NCBI GenBank assembly: GCA_963779845.1
Contig: CAVZZV010000001.1
Location: 806,001-870,000, forward strand
Length of the DNA stretch: 64,000 nt
Direction: 5' to 3'
Source of the DNA: CAVZZV01 sp963779845
GTDB taxonomy: Bacteria; Bacteroidota; Bacteroidia; Bacteroidales; GCA-2748055
Of the stretch, positions 42,416 through 51,855 are shown piece by piece (the first letter of the stretch is position 1; every line of letters begins with the position of its first letter). The notes under the pieces were generated by a model. That model was not told the DNA's origin, ran no database searches, and worked only from the letters and a program-made list of their open reading frames with translations. The position numbers were made by a program, and so were the translations under genes.

Positions 42416-42909
42416 TTTATCCTTAAAATCTGATTCTTTCCAAAAAACATGCCTGAATAATATACGGATAAAGGTAAGGCAATGTTGTTGATCGGCAAGA
42501 ATTGAATTGACCTCCAATTGATCCCCCAAAAATTAATTTGAAGGCAAAAATGATGTATACAGATTAAATCAATGTTAAGCTCCGGTGGAAGTGTCCAACT
42601 CTGGAATTTCTCAATTCCGGAATCAAAATTATGTTATCCATGCTCGTTTCCTGTTCAGCCCAAACTCCCGGATAGGAAGCAAAGCAGGAGGATAATCTGT
42701 TTCCGGGGAAATTTTATCCCCACCTTCTCATTGGACTAAATCGTTCGTATCATAAGGTTTAATTAATCCCATATTAATTAAACCTTAACATGCCCCGCTG
42801 CTTTTCATCCTTTAAGACAGGTAAATTTAATCAACAGATAATCTATGCTTAGCATGCTATTGCATACAATAGACGAATTTTGATACTGAAGAAAAAATAA
42901 ATTATAAAA
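42416..42909. other. Long intergenic region upstream of the TonB receptor
   Basis: About 490 bp between divergent genes with no credible ORF. It holds a GGAATT/AATTCC hairpin (42604-42619) and a perfect 14-bp inverted repeat (42754-42786, listed separately). The last 120 bp before the receptor are AT-rich and probably carry its promoter, but I see no full TAnnTTTG match. Confidence 0.5.
42754..42786. promoter_or_regulatory. Perfect 14-bp inverted repeat upstream of the TonB receptor
   Basis: AAGGTTTAATTAAT and ATTAATTAAACCTT are exact reverse complements around a CCCAT spacer, 123 bp before the receptor ATG. No T-run follows on either strand, so an operator or RNA hairpin is more likely than a terminator. 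The bound factor is unknown. Confidence 0.5.
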
Positions 42910-45732
42910 ATGAAAAAAGCATTATTATTATTAACTCTTACCCTATTTGCGGTAAGCATCCATGCCCAGAAAGGCATTATCAGGGGCAGTATTACCGATG
43001 CAGCAATAGGAGAAGCCCTTACCGGGGCCACCATAGTCGTTCCGGGAACCACTTATGGCATTATTTCCGACCTTGACGGGATTTATAATCTTTCCCTGGA
43101 ACCAGGAATCTATTCATTAAGGTTCTCCTTTATTTCCTATGAATCCAAGGTGTACGATGAAATAAGGGTAGAACCCGGAAAAACTACAGAAATAAACGTA
43201 GTTCTTTATCCATCCACTACTGAAATCGAGGAAATCGTAGTTTCGGCAGAGATGCGCAAGAAATCGGAAGCCGCTATCCAGGTGATGCAGAAGAATTCGG
43301 CAGTGGTTATGGATGGTATCTCTGCTCAGCAAATATCCAGGTTGGGAGACTCGGATGCAGCAGGGGCCCTGAAAAGGGTAACCGGGATTTCTGTGCAGGA
43401 CGGGAAATACATATATGTTCGGGGACTAAGTGACAGGTATGTAAAAGTAACGCTTAACGGGGCTGAAGTACCAGGTTTGGATCCCAATATCAACACAGTC
43501 CAGATGGATCTTTTCCCTGGAAACATTCTCGAGAACATCACGGTAAACAAAACTTTCTCTCCTGAATATTCAAGCTTCACTGCCGGCCTCATCAATGTTT
43601 CGACTAAAGACTTCCCTTCAAAATTTTCGTTTCAGGCCTCGGCAGGAACTCAACTTAACAGCATTACCCATTTTAATTCCGGTTTTCTGAGCTATAAAGG
43701 GGGCAAGTTGGATTGGTTGGGCATTTCCGATCGAACACGTGACCTGCCCCAGAGGGCAAAGGGTGTTGATGTTCCTTCCATAAACTCCGAATCAGCGAAA
43801 AATATAGAGGAAATATCACAATCATTTAACGACATTCTTTCTGTACAAAAAACAAAAGCATCCCCTGACATGAGCTATTCTCTTTCATTCGGGGATCAAA
43901 AGTCATTTGAAAACCGTTCCTCCCTGGGATATATCGCTGCGGTCAGCTATAAACAAGAAAGCACCATGGTTCTCAATGGACGGCTGGACGATTATGAGGC
44001 AAGCTCGGCAAGCTCGGTACAGGCATCAGAACTCTTATCGGAAAATGTTGGCACCTATAATGCCACCTGGAGCGTACTGTTAGGTATGAACTATAAAATT
44101 AATGCCCGAAACAAAATCGGATTCAACCTGCTAAGAAACCAGAACGGGCAAAAGCAAGCTAAGTTCATGGAAGGTAACACCTACGAGTCAGATTCATACG
44201 CCATGCAAAAATACAGTTTGGAATATCTGGAACGTACGCTGTCATCCTATCAGGTTTCCGGACATCATGAACTGCCGGGATTGAATAATGCAAAAATTTC
44301 CTGGATATCCTCTTTTAACCACTCGATCCAAAATTCACCGGATACAAGGTTTTTTATCAATGAACTCGTTTTCAGCGGCGAAGATACCTTGTACTTTGTC
44401 CGCTCGAACCGCAAACCCGAAAGAAGGTACCGGGATATGTGGGAGACCAACTGGCATACCCGCCTGGATCTGAGCTTGCCGGTCAATCTTATCAATGACC
44501 GTTCAACCATTAAAACGGGTATCTCCTACCTGACAAAATTCCGGAACTCCGACGAAAACAGGTTTACGATCAATACATTGAGTTCTTTTGTTTACAATGG
44601 TAATCCATCCACATATACCCGTTCGGAGAATATAGTAAGTGCTGAAGATTATTCACACGGGGTCTATTACGACAATGACTTTTTCACAAACGGTTACCTG
44701 AGTTTTACCGGGAAGGATATCATATCCGCGGCTTACCTGATGGCCGATATTTCTCCCATTTCCAAATTACGCATCGTTGCAGGCCTCAGAATTGAAAAAA
44801 CAAGCAGCGTGATCGAAAACAAGGTGGATACCATCGAATTTTCCAGACCATCCCAGAAAAAGAAATATGTTTATTATGAGCCGGATGCTGTTTTTGATCC
44901 CCTTCCTTCTATAAACATCAGCTACAGTTTGACGGAGAACATGAAACTCCGATTGGGATTGAACCAGAGCATTGGACGCCCCTCGTTCCGGGAAAGGGCG
45001 CCCTACCTGTTTTATGAATATACCGAAGGAACAAACATTCAGGGAAATCCAGAATTAAAACGAGGCCTTGTTAACAATTATGACCTGCGCTGGGAATATT
45101 TTTTCAAACCTGGGGAGATGATTTCCGTGAGTGCCTTCTACAAAAATATCAATGATCCCATCGAGCGTTATAAGGTCCCAAGTACCGGGAACCTGACAAC
45201 GTACCGTAATGGACTTGATTCGTACCTGTACGGTATGGAGCTGGAAATAAGAAAAAGTCTTGATTTTATGAGTGCATTAAAAGATTTTGAAATAGGAGCC
45301 AATATTTCGTTTATCAAAAGTGTGTCCCCTGTCGACACATTGCGATTGAGGCTCGCCAGGGAAAATGTGCCCGGCTTTCCTTCCATCAGGCCCCTGTTCG
45401 GCCAGTCACCCTACATTGTAAATGGCTTCCTAAGCTATTCCAACCCCATTTCAGGAATTTCCGGGAATATCGCCTTCAATGTTGAAGGACCAAAAATAGT
45501 GATCATCAATAAGTTTCAAACCCCTGATGTTTATGAAAGACCTTTTGCGAATCTCAATCTTAACATGAGTAAGTATTTGGGAAACCATTTTACTGTAAAA
45601 ACAGCGATAAAAAATTTATTGAACAAAGATTTCAGGCAAAGCCTCAGGCTTGAAAACGGGGAGGAGTATTCCTTTAGAAAATATAGTGTAGGAAGGACCT
45701 TTTCAATAGGATTGGTCTACAATTTCGAATGA
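42910..45732 (+). CDS. TonB-dependent receptor with CarboxypepD_reg-like domain
   Basis: Outer-membrane active transporter of 940 residues. A signal peptide (MKKALLLLTLTLFAVSIHAQ) is followed by a CarboxypepD_reg-like domain (about 22-105, GIIRGSITDAAIGEALTGAT) and a short TEIEEIVVSAEMRKK linker. The plug comes next (about 125-240, DAAGALKRVTGISVQDGKYI, YVRGLSDRYVKVTLNGAEVP), then a 22-strand type barrel ending FSIGLVYNFE. No SusD follows, so it is not a classic Sus locus; instead a T9SS-secreted protein is encoded 144 bp downstream and may be its surface partner. Confidence 0.92.
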   Translation: MKKALLLLTLTLFAVSIHAQKGIIRGSITDAAIGEALTGATIVVPGTTYGIISDLDGIYNLSLEPGIYSLRFSFISYESKVYDEIRVEPGKTTEINVVLYPSTTEIEEIVVSAEMRKKSEAAIQVMQKNSAVVMDGISAQQISRLGDSDAAGALKRVTGISVQDGKYIYVRGLSDRYVKVTLNGAEVPGLDPNINTVQMDLFPGNILENITVNKTFSPEYSSFTAGLINVSTKDFPSKFSFQASAGTQLNSITHFNSGFLSYKGGKLDWLGISDRTRDLPQRAKGVDVPSINSESAKNIEEISQSFNDILSVQKTKASPDMSYSLSFGDQKSFENRSSLGYIAAVSYKQESTMVLNGRLDDYEASSASSVQASELLSENVGTYNATWSVLLGMNYKINARNKIGFNLLRNQNGQKQAKFMEGNTYESDSYAMQKYSLEYLERTLSSYQVSGHHELPGLNNAKISWISSFNHSIQNSPDTRFFINELVFSGEDTLYFVRSNRKPERRYRDMWETNWHTRLDLSLPVNLINDRSTIKTGISYLTKFRNSDENRFTINTLSSFVYNGNPSTYTRSENIVSAEDYSHGVYYDNDFFTNGYLSFTGKDIISAAYLMADISPISKLRIVAGLRIEKTSSVIENKVDTIEFSRPSQKKKYVYYEPDAVFDPLPSINISYSLTENMKLRLGLNQSIGRPSFRERAPYLFYEYTEGTNIQGNPELKRGLVNNYDLRWEYFFKPGEMISVSAFYKNINDPIERYKVPSTGNLTTYRNGLDSYLYGMELEIRKSLDFMSALKDFEIGANISFIKSVSPVDTLRLRLARENVPGFPSIRPLFGQSPYIVNGFLSYSNPISGISGNIAFNVEGPKIVIINKFQTPDVYERPFANLNLNMSKYLGNHFTVKTAIKNLLNKDFRQSLRLENGEEYSFRKYSVGRTFSIGLVYNFE

Positions 45733-45876
45733 CAGGAGGGGAAAATTTACAATAGAATAAAGGATAAAAGTATTCATGGGTTCAGCCGGGGGGCTCACAG
45801 AAAAGAAAACGAAAAGGAATTAAAAAAGACAAAATAACAGACAACTCGAAAAATAATAAACGAAAAAATTAAAAAA

Positions 45877-47502
45877 ATGAGAAAAATTATTACTTCAATC
45901 TTTATGGGGATGTGTATTGTTACTGCCCTTTCTGCCGCCAAAGTAGATGTTAGCGGATCCCTTACAGGGAACGTGAACTGGACAAAAAACAATGATTATT
46001 ATCTGGATGGCTATGTTTACGTGGAGGATGGGGCTGTTTTGACGATCGAAGCCGGAACCGTGATTCGCGGTTATGCAGGTGATGTGCAAAATGCTTCGGC
46101 ACTAATTGTTAAAAGAGGGGGCAAAATCATGGCCATCGGGACTCCGTCAGAACCCATTATCTTTACATCCGAAGCGGATGTAGACCTTCAGCGTCCAACA
46201 ACCTTTCGTGGTGAATGGGGCGGAGTGATCATCCTTGGAAAAGGAACGCATAACAATCCCACGAACGATAATGGAATAGAAGGTGTTCCGGAATCAGAAC
46301 ATGCCTATTATGGCGGGAATATCAAAGACGACAACTCGGGGATCCTTCGCTTTGTTTCGATAAGGCATGCAGGGGTTGAACTGGCCCCCGATGAAGAAAT
46401 AAACGGCCTTACACTTGGGGCAGTCGGTTCAGGCACGACTATCGAATATGTTGAAGTAACCTCCAACAATGACGATGGGATTGAATTGTTTGGAGGCAGC
46501 GTTAACCTAAGGTATATTATCGTGAGCGATTGTGCTGATGATTCCTATGATACCGATGAAGGATTCGATGGGCATATGCAGTTTATTTATACGGGTCAGG
46601 CCGGTGACGGAACAGGCGATAATTTCGGTGAACATGATGGTGGACCAAGTAATAATCTTTATGGGGATCCAATGGCAAAAATGGCCATATCCAATGCTAC
46701 TCTGATTGGAGGTGGTGCCTCTGCCGGTGACCGGGCAGCCACCCTAAAGGAATATTTCGCCGGTTCCTATTATAACTCCCTATTTGCAGAACAATCCAAA
46801 GGAATCAGGATTGAATATAATGCTGACTTTGAATCCGGGGCAAATGGAGGGGTGTATACCCTATGGCATAAGGGGATTGTTAAACTGGAAAACAATATCT
46901 TCCAGAACGTGGCCGATGGAACACCAGCCAACATATTTACCGTTTATTCAGCTGTAAACGCCAATAATGAACCTTTATATATTATACCTGCAGATTCGAT
47001 AAACAATTTTGTTAATTATTTTGCAACAGCAGGAAATAAAGCGATGAATGCCGGAATTACAAAAAGCCAGCCTGTCCCAACAGGGAACGTAGCTGGTGCC
47101 AGCTTTACAGGTCTCAATACGTGGTTTACCCCTGTGGATTATATTGGTGCATTTAATCCGGCAGTTACAGGCGGACATTGGGGAGGGGGTTGGTCACAAA
47201 CCTTTGCAAGTGTTCCATTTGCAGATCCGACTACCGGATTTTCCGATAGAAAACCGGGGGAAATAACTTCAAGAGCTTTTCCCAACCCTGCCACTGAGCG
47301 TATAACCATTTCATTTGACAATAAATCAAATAATACCTATTCGATTATAATATACAGCATGGGAGGACAGGAGGTTATTAGAATGGACGGTATCCGCGAA
47401 AATAGCGTTCAGGTGGAAAGGAAAAATCTTCCCCCGGGCGTTTATGGCTATCAATTATCAGATGGGACAAGGGTATCTGTAGGCAAAATTATTTACAGGT
47501 AA
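45877..47502 (+). CDS. T9SS-secreted surface protein, parallel beta-helix-like
   Basis: The 541-residue protein has a signal peptide (MRKIITSIFMGMCIVTALSA). A repetitive strand-turn body follows (YYLDGYVYVEDGAVLTIEAG, ALIVKRGGKIMAIGTPSEPI, FVSIRHAGVELAPDEEINGL, TLIGGGASAGDRAATL), resembling right-handed parallel beta-helix proteins. The C-terminal 70 residues are a type A T9SS sorting domain (FPNPATERITISF, YSIIIYSMGGQEV, LPPGVYGYQLSDGTR, VGKIIYR). It should be exported by T9SS and anchored at the cell surface. The TonB receptor immediately upstream suggests joint uptake of a ligand, unidentified. Confidence 0.85.
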   Translation: MRKIITSIFMGMCIVTALSAAKVDVSGSLTGNVNWTKNNDYYLDGYVYVEDGAVLTIEAGTVIRGYAGDVQNASALIVKRGGKIMAIGTPSEPIIFTSEADVDLQRPTTFRGEWGGVIILGKGTHNNPTNDNGIEGVPESEHAYYGGNIKDDNSGILRFVSIRHAGVELAPDEEINGLTLGAVGSGTTIEYVEVTSNNDDGIELFGGSVNLRYIIVSDCADDSYDTDEGFDGHMQFIYTGQAGDGTGDNFGEHDGGPSNNLYGDPMAKMAISNATLIGGGASAGDRAATLKEYFAGSYYNSLFAEQSKGIRIEYNADFESGANGGVYTLWHKGIVKLENNIFQNVADGTPANIFTVYSAVNANNEPLYIIPADSINNFVNYFATAGNKAMNAGITKSQPVPTGNVAGASFTGLNTWFTPVDYIGAFNPAVTGGHWGGGWSQTFASVPFADPTTGFSDRKPGEITSRAFPNPATERITISFDNKSNNTYSIIIYSMGGQEVIRMDGIRENSVQVERKNLPPGVYGYQLSDGTRVSVGKIIYR

Positions 47503-47538
47503 AAGTTATCACTGATTCTTTTATTTTTTCTTCAGGAA

Positions 47539-47575
47539 GGGCGGTGGGATATTTTTATCCCCCGCTCTTTTTTAT
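47539..47575 (+). terminator. Rho-independent terminator after the T9SS protein
   Basis: GGGCGG-T-GGGAT pairs with ATCCC-CCGCTC (11 bp with a bulged T and one G-T pair), followed by TTTTTT. Confidence 0.75.
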
Positions 47576-47646
47576 TGAGAAAAAAATGAAATCGAACCGG
47601 TTCTACCCGCGAAAAACAATGAAAAATATTCTAAACATTATTCCAT

Positions 47647-47654
47647 TATATTTG
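47647..47654 (+). promoter_or_regulatory. -7 box for the CDGSH/LysO gene group
   Basis: TATATTTG, a full TAnnTTTG match, 26 nt before the ATG at 47680; expected start near 47661. No clear -33 element. Confidence 0.5.
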
Positions 47655-47679
47655 TAATGTCTAGTAAACAATCTGGAAA

Positions 47680-48171
47680 ATGTCAAAAACAAACGATCGG
47701 GAATATACAAATGGGGAAATCACGGTGTTCTGGAAGCCCTCAAAATGCATCCATGCTACCACTTGTTTCCGTGAACTTCTGGAAGTATACAATCCCAGAA
47801 AACGTCCCTGGGTCAATATGAAGGGCGCCCCGACCGAAAAGATTATTGAAGTCACGGATAAATGCCCTACCCAGGCCATTTTCTGGAAATATAATAAGGA
47901 TTTGGACCACATCCCTTCTACTGTTCAGAACGGAGAGGAGTTAACGCCGGAATCTGTTATGGAACTTAAGGAGCAGGAAGAAATGGCCGATACCAAAGTA
48001 ATGATCATGAAAAACGGCCCCATTCTGGTAGAAGGAGATTTTACGATCATTGGTGAGGACGGAAAGGAGCTGAAACAATCCATTTTGACCTCCTTTTGTC
48101 GGTGTGGGCATTCCAACAGTCAGCCTTATTGTGATGGTACACATCGTAAAATTGGATTTAAAGACGAATAA
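47680..48171 (+). CDS. Divergent ferredoxin-CDGSH iron-sulfur fusion protein
   Basis: The 163-residue protein carries two iron-sulfur domains. The N-terminal part (about 1-75) resembles the Fer4_19 divergent 4Fe-4S mono-cluster family, with Cys23, Cys29 and Cys62 in KCIHATTCF and DKCPTQAIFW; a fourth classical ligand is not evident, as is usual there. The C-terminal part (about 105-163) is a CDGSH domain, SFCRCGHSNSQPYCDGTH, binding a 2Fe-2S cluster by three Cys and one His. Probable role in redox or iron-sulfur handling. A second CDGSH gene follows 2 bp later. Confidence 0.88.
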   Translation: MSKTNDREYTNGEITVFWKPSKCIHATTCFRELLEVYNPRKRPWVNMKGAPTEKIIEVTDKCPTQAIFWKYNKDLDHIPSTVQNGEELTPESVMELKEQEEMADTKVMIMKNGPILVEGDFTIIGEDGKELKQSILTSFCRCGHSNSQPYCDGTHRKIGFKDE

Positions 48172-48173
48172 AC

Positions 48174-48359
48174 ATGTCAGAGAACCAAAAAACCCAGTTC
48201 CGGGTCATCGAACACGGCCCCCTGGAAGTTACAGGAAAATTTATTATTAAGGGAACAGACGGGAAAAAATTGGAAATTTCCAGTCCGGCCTTTCTTTGTC
48301 GGTGTGGCCACTCCTCTTCGAAACCCTTCTGCGACGGAACGCATAGTTTATGTGGTTAA
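48174..48359 (+). CDS. Small CDGSH iron-sulfur protein
   Basis: The 61-residue single-domain protein has FLCRCGHSSSKPFCDGTH at about 40-57, a complete 3-Cys/1-His CDGSH motif. It starts 2 bp after the previous CDGSH gene and its last 10 bp overlap the start of the first LysO gene. The end SLCG is shorter than the HxKxGF tail seen in the preceding protein, and the overlap probably shaped it. Confidence 0.85.
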   Translation: MSENQKTQFRVIEHGPLEVTGKFIIKGTDGKKLEISSPAFLCRCGHSSSKPFCDGTHSLCG

Positions 48360-48625
48360 TAATTATCTTATTCATGGCAGGCACCCTGACCGGTTTTTTT
48401 CTGATGAACAGGAAAAATTTCAACCGGATCAGCGAAAAAGCAAGTACTTACGCCGTTTTTGTGCTTCTTTTCTTCATGGGACTGAATGTCGGAACCAACA
48501 GCGAAATTATGCAAAACTTCGCCGATCTTGGAATAAAAGCCCTTCTCATTAGTCTTTTTGCCGTCGGTGGGAGTGTCCTTCTGTCATGGTTAACATGGAT
48601 CTTCCTATTCAAAAATGAGAAATAG
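48350..48625 (+). CDS. LysO-type exporter, N-terminal half protein
   Basis: The 91-residue protein has three membrane helices (WLIIILFMAGTLTGFFLM, YAVFVLLFFMGLNVGTNSEI, LLISLFAVGGSVLLSWLTWI), matching the N-terminal part of the lysine exporter LysO (DUF340). In Escherichia coli LysO is one chain of about 300 residues; here it is two coupled genes overlapping by 11 bp (48615-48625), as seen in other Bacteroidota. It overlaps the CDGSH gene upstream by 10 bp. Confidence 0.75.
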   Translation: MWLIIILFMAGTLTGFFLMNRKNFNRISEKASTYAVFVLLFFMGLNVGTNSEIMQNFADLGIKALLISLFAVGGSVLLSWLTWIFLFKNEK

Positions 48626-49220
48626 CCTTATCATTGCCGGCTTTTTTATTATCGGTATCCTGACCGGAAGCGGAGGATTATTGCCCGAACAGTTTCCTGT
48701 GGAGGAAAGTCTCAAATATAGTCTTTATGGTTTGATGATTTTAATCGGTCTTTCTTTTGGAAGTGATCCTAAACTGAAAGAAATCATTAAATCTTTCAAA
48801 CCCTCCCTGCTCCTCATTCCTCTTACCACAATAACAGGTACCTTTTTGGGTATTCTTGTCTATAATGCTTTGTTTTCCGATTTCACAGATGTTGATGCAT
48901 ATGCCATCGGAGCGGGCTTTGGATATTATAGTCTGTCGGGTATCCTTATTAATGAATATTCCGGGGAATTGATGGGAACTATTGCGCTCCTGGCCAATGT
49001 GATCAGGGAGATTATCACTTTATTGTTTGCCCCGGCTATTGTCCGGACATTCGGGAAACTGGCTGCGATTTCTTCAGGAGGGGCCACCTCCATGGACACA
49101 ACCCTCCCCATTATTCTACAAGCCTCCGGAAAGGAATACCTCATAGCCTCCATTCTTCACGGAATAGTACTTACCATTCTTGTCCCCTTTATTATAAGCT
49201 TCCTGTACCAGGTTTTCTGA
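48615..49220 (+). CDS. LysO-type exporter, C-terminal half protein
   Basis: The 201-residue membrane protein has about six helices and the conserved LysO part: LMILIGLSFGSDPKLKEIIK, YAIGAGFGYYSLSGILINEY, IALLANVIREIITLLFAP and SSGGATSMDTTLPIILQAS. With the preceding 91-residue protein it completes a LysO-like exporter, which in E. coli exports lysine and the analogue thialysine. The arginine deiminase gene begins 44 bp downstream with its own promoter box inside the spacer. Confidence 0.82.
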   Translation: MRNSLIIAGFFIIGILTGSGGLLPEQFPVEESLKYSLYGLMILIGLSFGSDPKLKEIIKSFKPSLLLIPLTTITGTFLGILVYNALFSDFTDVDAYAIGAGFGYYSLSGILINEYSGELMGTIALLANVIREIITLLFAPAIVRTFGKLAAISSGGATSMDTTLPIILQASGKEYLIASILHGIVLTILVPFIISFLYQVF

Positions 49221-49228
49221 GCGTTTGT

Positions 49229-49236
49229 TATCTTTG
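49229..49236 (+). promoter_or_regulatory. -7 box for arginine deiminase
   Basis: TATCTTTG lies 27 nt before the ATG at 49264; expected start near 49243. It suggests that arcA can be expressed separately from the lysO genes. Confidence 0.5.
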
Positions 49237-49263
49237 TTGAAATCGAATTTATAATTTCAATCT

Positions 49264-50523
49264 ATGAATGAGAAAACAAAGGTTGGCGTGTTCTCCGAGA
49301 CCGGCCCTCTGGAATCAGTAATCCTGCATACCCCCGGCCCCGAAGTCGAGAACATGAGCCCGATAAATGCTGAGCGGGCACTTTACAGCGATATTCTTAA
49401 CCTTTCAGTGGCCCGGAAAGAATACTCCCAACTGAGTAATCTGCTAAAAAAATTTACCCCTTGCCTTTACGTGGGTGATCTGCTTCTGGACATTTGCAAA
49501 GAGGAAGGTACAAGGGAGAAGCTGGTCAGAAAAATATGTGCAAATGAACATGTTCCCGGAATAATTGATCAGTTATTATTACTGGCTCCCCATGAACTCG
49601 CCAGACAACTTATCGAAGGTGTTCCTCTTAAACGGGACACTCTCACAGATTTTTTAAATGAAGAGAATTTTTCCCTTCGACCCCTGCATAATTTCTTTTT
49701 TACACGGGATGCTTCCTTCACTGTCTATAATAAGGTGTACATCTCAAAGATGGCCCGTAAAATACGTGACAGAGAGTCCATTATCATGGAAGCTGTTTTC
49801 AGCAATCATCCGGTTTTCTCCGCCGAAACTGAGAACCCAAAAGACTATGCCGGATTTACCGATAAGCTGAAAATTGAAGGGGGAGATATCCTCATCGCCA
49901 GGGAAGATATTGTGATAGCCGGGATAGGGGCACGCACAAGCTCCGAGGGCATTGATTTCCTTTTGGAACGTTTTAAGGATATGGGAGATGAGAGGCATTT
50001 GATCGTTCAGGAGATGCCTTCCGAGCCTGAGTCCTTTATTCATCTTGATATGGCCTTCAATTTCCTTGACAATGAAAATTGCCTGGTATATGAACCGTTA
50101 ATACTAAAGCCGAATAAATTCGGTACTGTACATATCCATCTTCAAAATGGAAAGGTCAACTCAATTGAATATGTTAAAAACATTCCGGATGTATTAAAAC
50201 ATCTGGGTATGGATTTAAAACCTCTTTATTGTGGGGGAAGAAGGGACCCTCTTGCTCAGGAAAGGGAACAATGGCACAGCGGGGCAAATCTCTTTGCGAT
50301 TGCTCCAGGTAAATTGATCGGGTACAGCAGGAATGTGCATACTTTAGAGGAGTTGAATGGAAATGGTTTTGAAATCCTCAAAGCCAGCGATATCCTGATG
50401 GGAAAAACCAATCCTGATCATTACCAAAAGTTCGTGATTACTATGGAAGGCTCGGAACTGGCAAGAGGGGGAGGCGGGGTGAGGTGCATGACCATGCCAG
50501 TTAGGAGAAGTGGCTGTCCTTAA
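49264..50523 (+). CDS. arcA: Arginine deiminase
   Basis: Hydrolyses arginine to citrulline and ammonia. The 419 residues carry the guanidine-modifying-enzyme motifs: FTRDASFTV (about 143-151), EGGDILI (about 205-211), HLDMAFNFLD (about 260-269), and the catalytic cysteine in GGGGVRCMTMPVRR near the C-terminus (about residue 411). Complete and normal length. No ornithine carbamoyltransferase or carbamate kinase gene is in the window. The neighbouring LysO-type exporter hints at basic amino acid balance rather than a full ADI energy pathway. Confidence 0.93.
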   Translation: MNEKTKVGVFSETGPLESVILHTPGPEVENMSPINAERALYSDILNLSVARKEYSQLSNLLKKFTPCLYVGDLLLDICKEEGTREKLVRKICANEHVPGIIDQLLLLAPHELARQLIEGVPLKRDTLTDFLNEENFSLRPLHNFFFTRDASFTVYNKVYISKMARKIRDRESIIMEAVFSNHPVFSAETENPKDYAGFTDKLKIEGGDILIAREDIVIAGIGARTSSEGIDFLLERFKDMGDERHLIVQEMPSEPESFIHLDMAFNFLDNENCLVYEPLILKPNKFGTVHIHLQNGKVNSIEYVKNIPDVLKHLGMDLKPLYCGGRRDPLAQEREQWHSGANLFAIAPGKLIGYSRNVHTLEELNGNGFEILKASDILMGKTNPDHYQKFVITMEGSELARGGGGVRCMTMPVRRSGCP

Positions 50524-50660
50524 TGTCCGCTTTCTGCCACGATGGTTATCGGAATGAAGGCGAACAATAGCTTCGCTAAGTTTGCCAGCCCATATCTAAT
50601 TCATCCAACGGATAATATTGACAGACAGACAATTAATAGTATCTCTCCAAAATGACCTTT

Positions 50661-51854
50661 TTATATTTTGGCCAGCTCTTTTACAAGGTCTGCTGCTTCC
50701 TGTAAGGTAATGGCTGAATAGACCTTCAGTCCGGAATCGTCGATAAGTTTTTTTCCCTCCTCAGCATTGGTACCCTGAAGCCTTACGATTACCGGGATCT
50801 GTATATCCCCTATTTTGTTATAAGCATCTACAACACCCTGTGCCACGCGGTCGCAACGAACAATTCCTCCAAAGATATTGATAAGTATTGCCTTTACATT
50901 GGGATCCCGAAGAATAATCCGAAATCCAGCTTCCACAGTGGCCGCGTTGGCGTTCCCCCCTACATCCAGGAAGTTCGCGGGATCCCCCCCGGATAATTTG
51001 ATAATATCCATGGTGGCCATGGCAAGCCCAGCCCCATTGACCATGCAACCAACATTTCCATCAAGCTTAACAAAATTAAGATCATTTTTCCCGGCCTCCA
51101 CTTCAGCAGGATCCTCCTCTGACAAGTCGCGCATTTCAGCAAAGTCAGGATGACGATACAAGGCATTGTCGTCAAGGTTCACTTTACTGTCAGCAGCCAA
51201 CACGAGGTCGTCAGATGTTTTAAAGACAGGATTAATCTCAAATAATGAAGCATCAGAACCTTCATAAGCTGCGTAAAGTGAAGTCACAAACTTCACCATT
51301 TGCTTAAATGCAAGTCCCGAAACTCCCAGGTTGAAGGCAATTCTGCGTGCCTGGAAGGGAAGCAGTCCAGTTTTTGGATCGATCTCCTCCCTGAAGATAA
51401 GGTGAGGGGTCTTTTCAGCAACGGTTTCGATATCCATACCTCCTTCAGTAGAGTACATAATGGTATTCCTTCCGGTTTGCCGGTTGAGCAAAACAGACAT
51501 ATAAAATTCATTTATGGGATGTTCACCAGGATAAAATATACCCTGCTCCACAAGAATTTTCTGAACGAGTTTTCCTTCCGGTCCGGTCTGGTGGGTTATC
51601 AGGGTCATACCCAGGATATTTTTCGCGTATTCCCTGACCTCTTCGAGGGATTTGGCAATTTTAACCCCACCGCCTTTCCCTCTGCCGCCGGCATGTATCT
51701 GTGCTTTTACTGCCCAGGTGTTGGCACCGGTATGCGCCTGAATTTTTTTTGCAGCTTCATAGGCAGCATCGGGCGATTCAGCAATAATTCCTTCCGGAAT
51801 GGCAACACCAAATTTTTTTAGTATGGATTTTCCCTGGTATTCGTGAATATTCAT
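50661..51854 (-). CDS. sucC: Succinate--CoA ligase (ADP-forming) subunit beta
   Basis: TCA-cycle enzyme subunit. The 397 residues contain the ATP-grasp fold (HAGGRGKGGGVKIAKSLEEV, about 50-70; MYSTEGGMDIETVAEKTP, about 120-137), NGAGLAMATMDIIKLSGG (about 272-289) and the phosphate/CoA-ligase part GGNANAATVE and LINIFGGIVRCDRVAQG. Complete. sucD is not adjacent. The mRNA leader is the second copy of the inverted-repeat element found before the HhH/barrel gene. Confidence 0.95.
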   Translation of the reverse strand: MNIHEYQGKSILKKFGVAIPEGIIAESPDAAYEAAKKIQAHTGANTWAVKAQIHAGGRGKGGGVKIAKSLEEVREYAKNILGMTLITHQTGPEGKLVQKILVEQGIFYPGEHPINEFYMSVLLNRQTGRNTIMYSTEGGMDIETVAEKTPHLIFREEIDPKTGLLPFQARRIAFNLGVSGLAFKQMVKFVTSLYAAYEGSDASLFEINPVFKTSDDLVLAADSKVNLDDNALYRHPDFAEMRDLSEEDPAEVEAGKNDLNFVKLDGNVGCMVNGAGLAMATMDIIKLSGGDPANFLDVGGNANAATVEAGFRIILRDPNVKAILINIFGGIVRCDRVAQGVVDAYNKIGDIQIPVIVRLQGTNAEEGKKLIDDSGLKVYSAITLQEAADLVKELAKI

Positions 51855-51855
51855 A

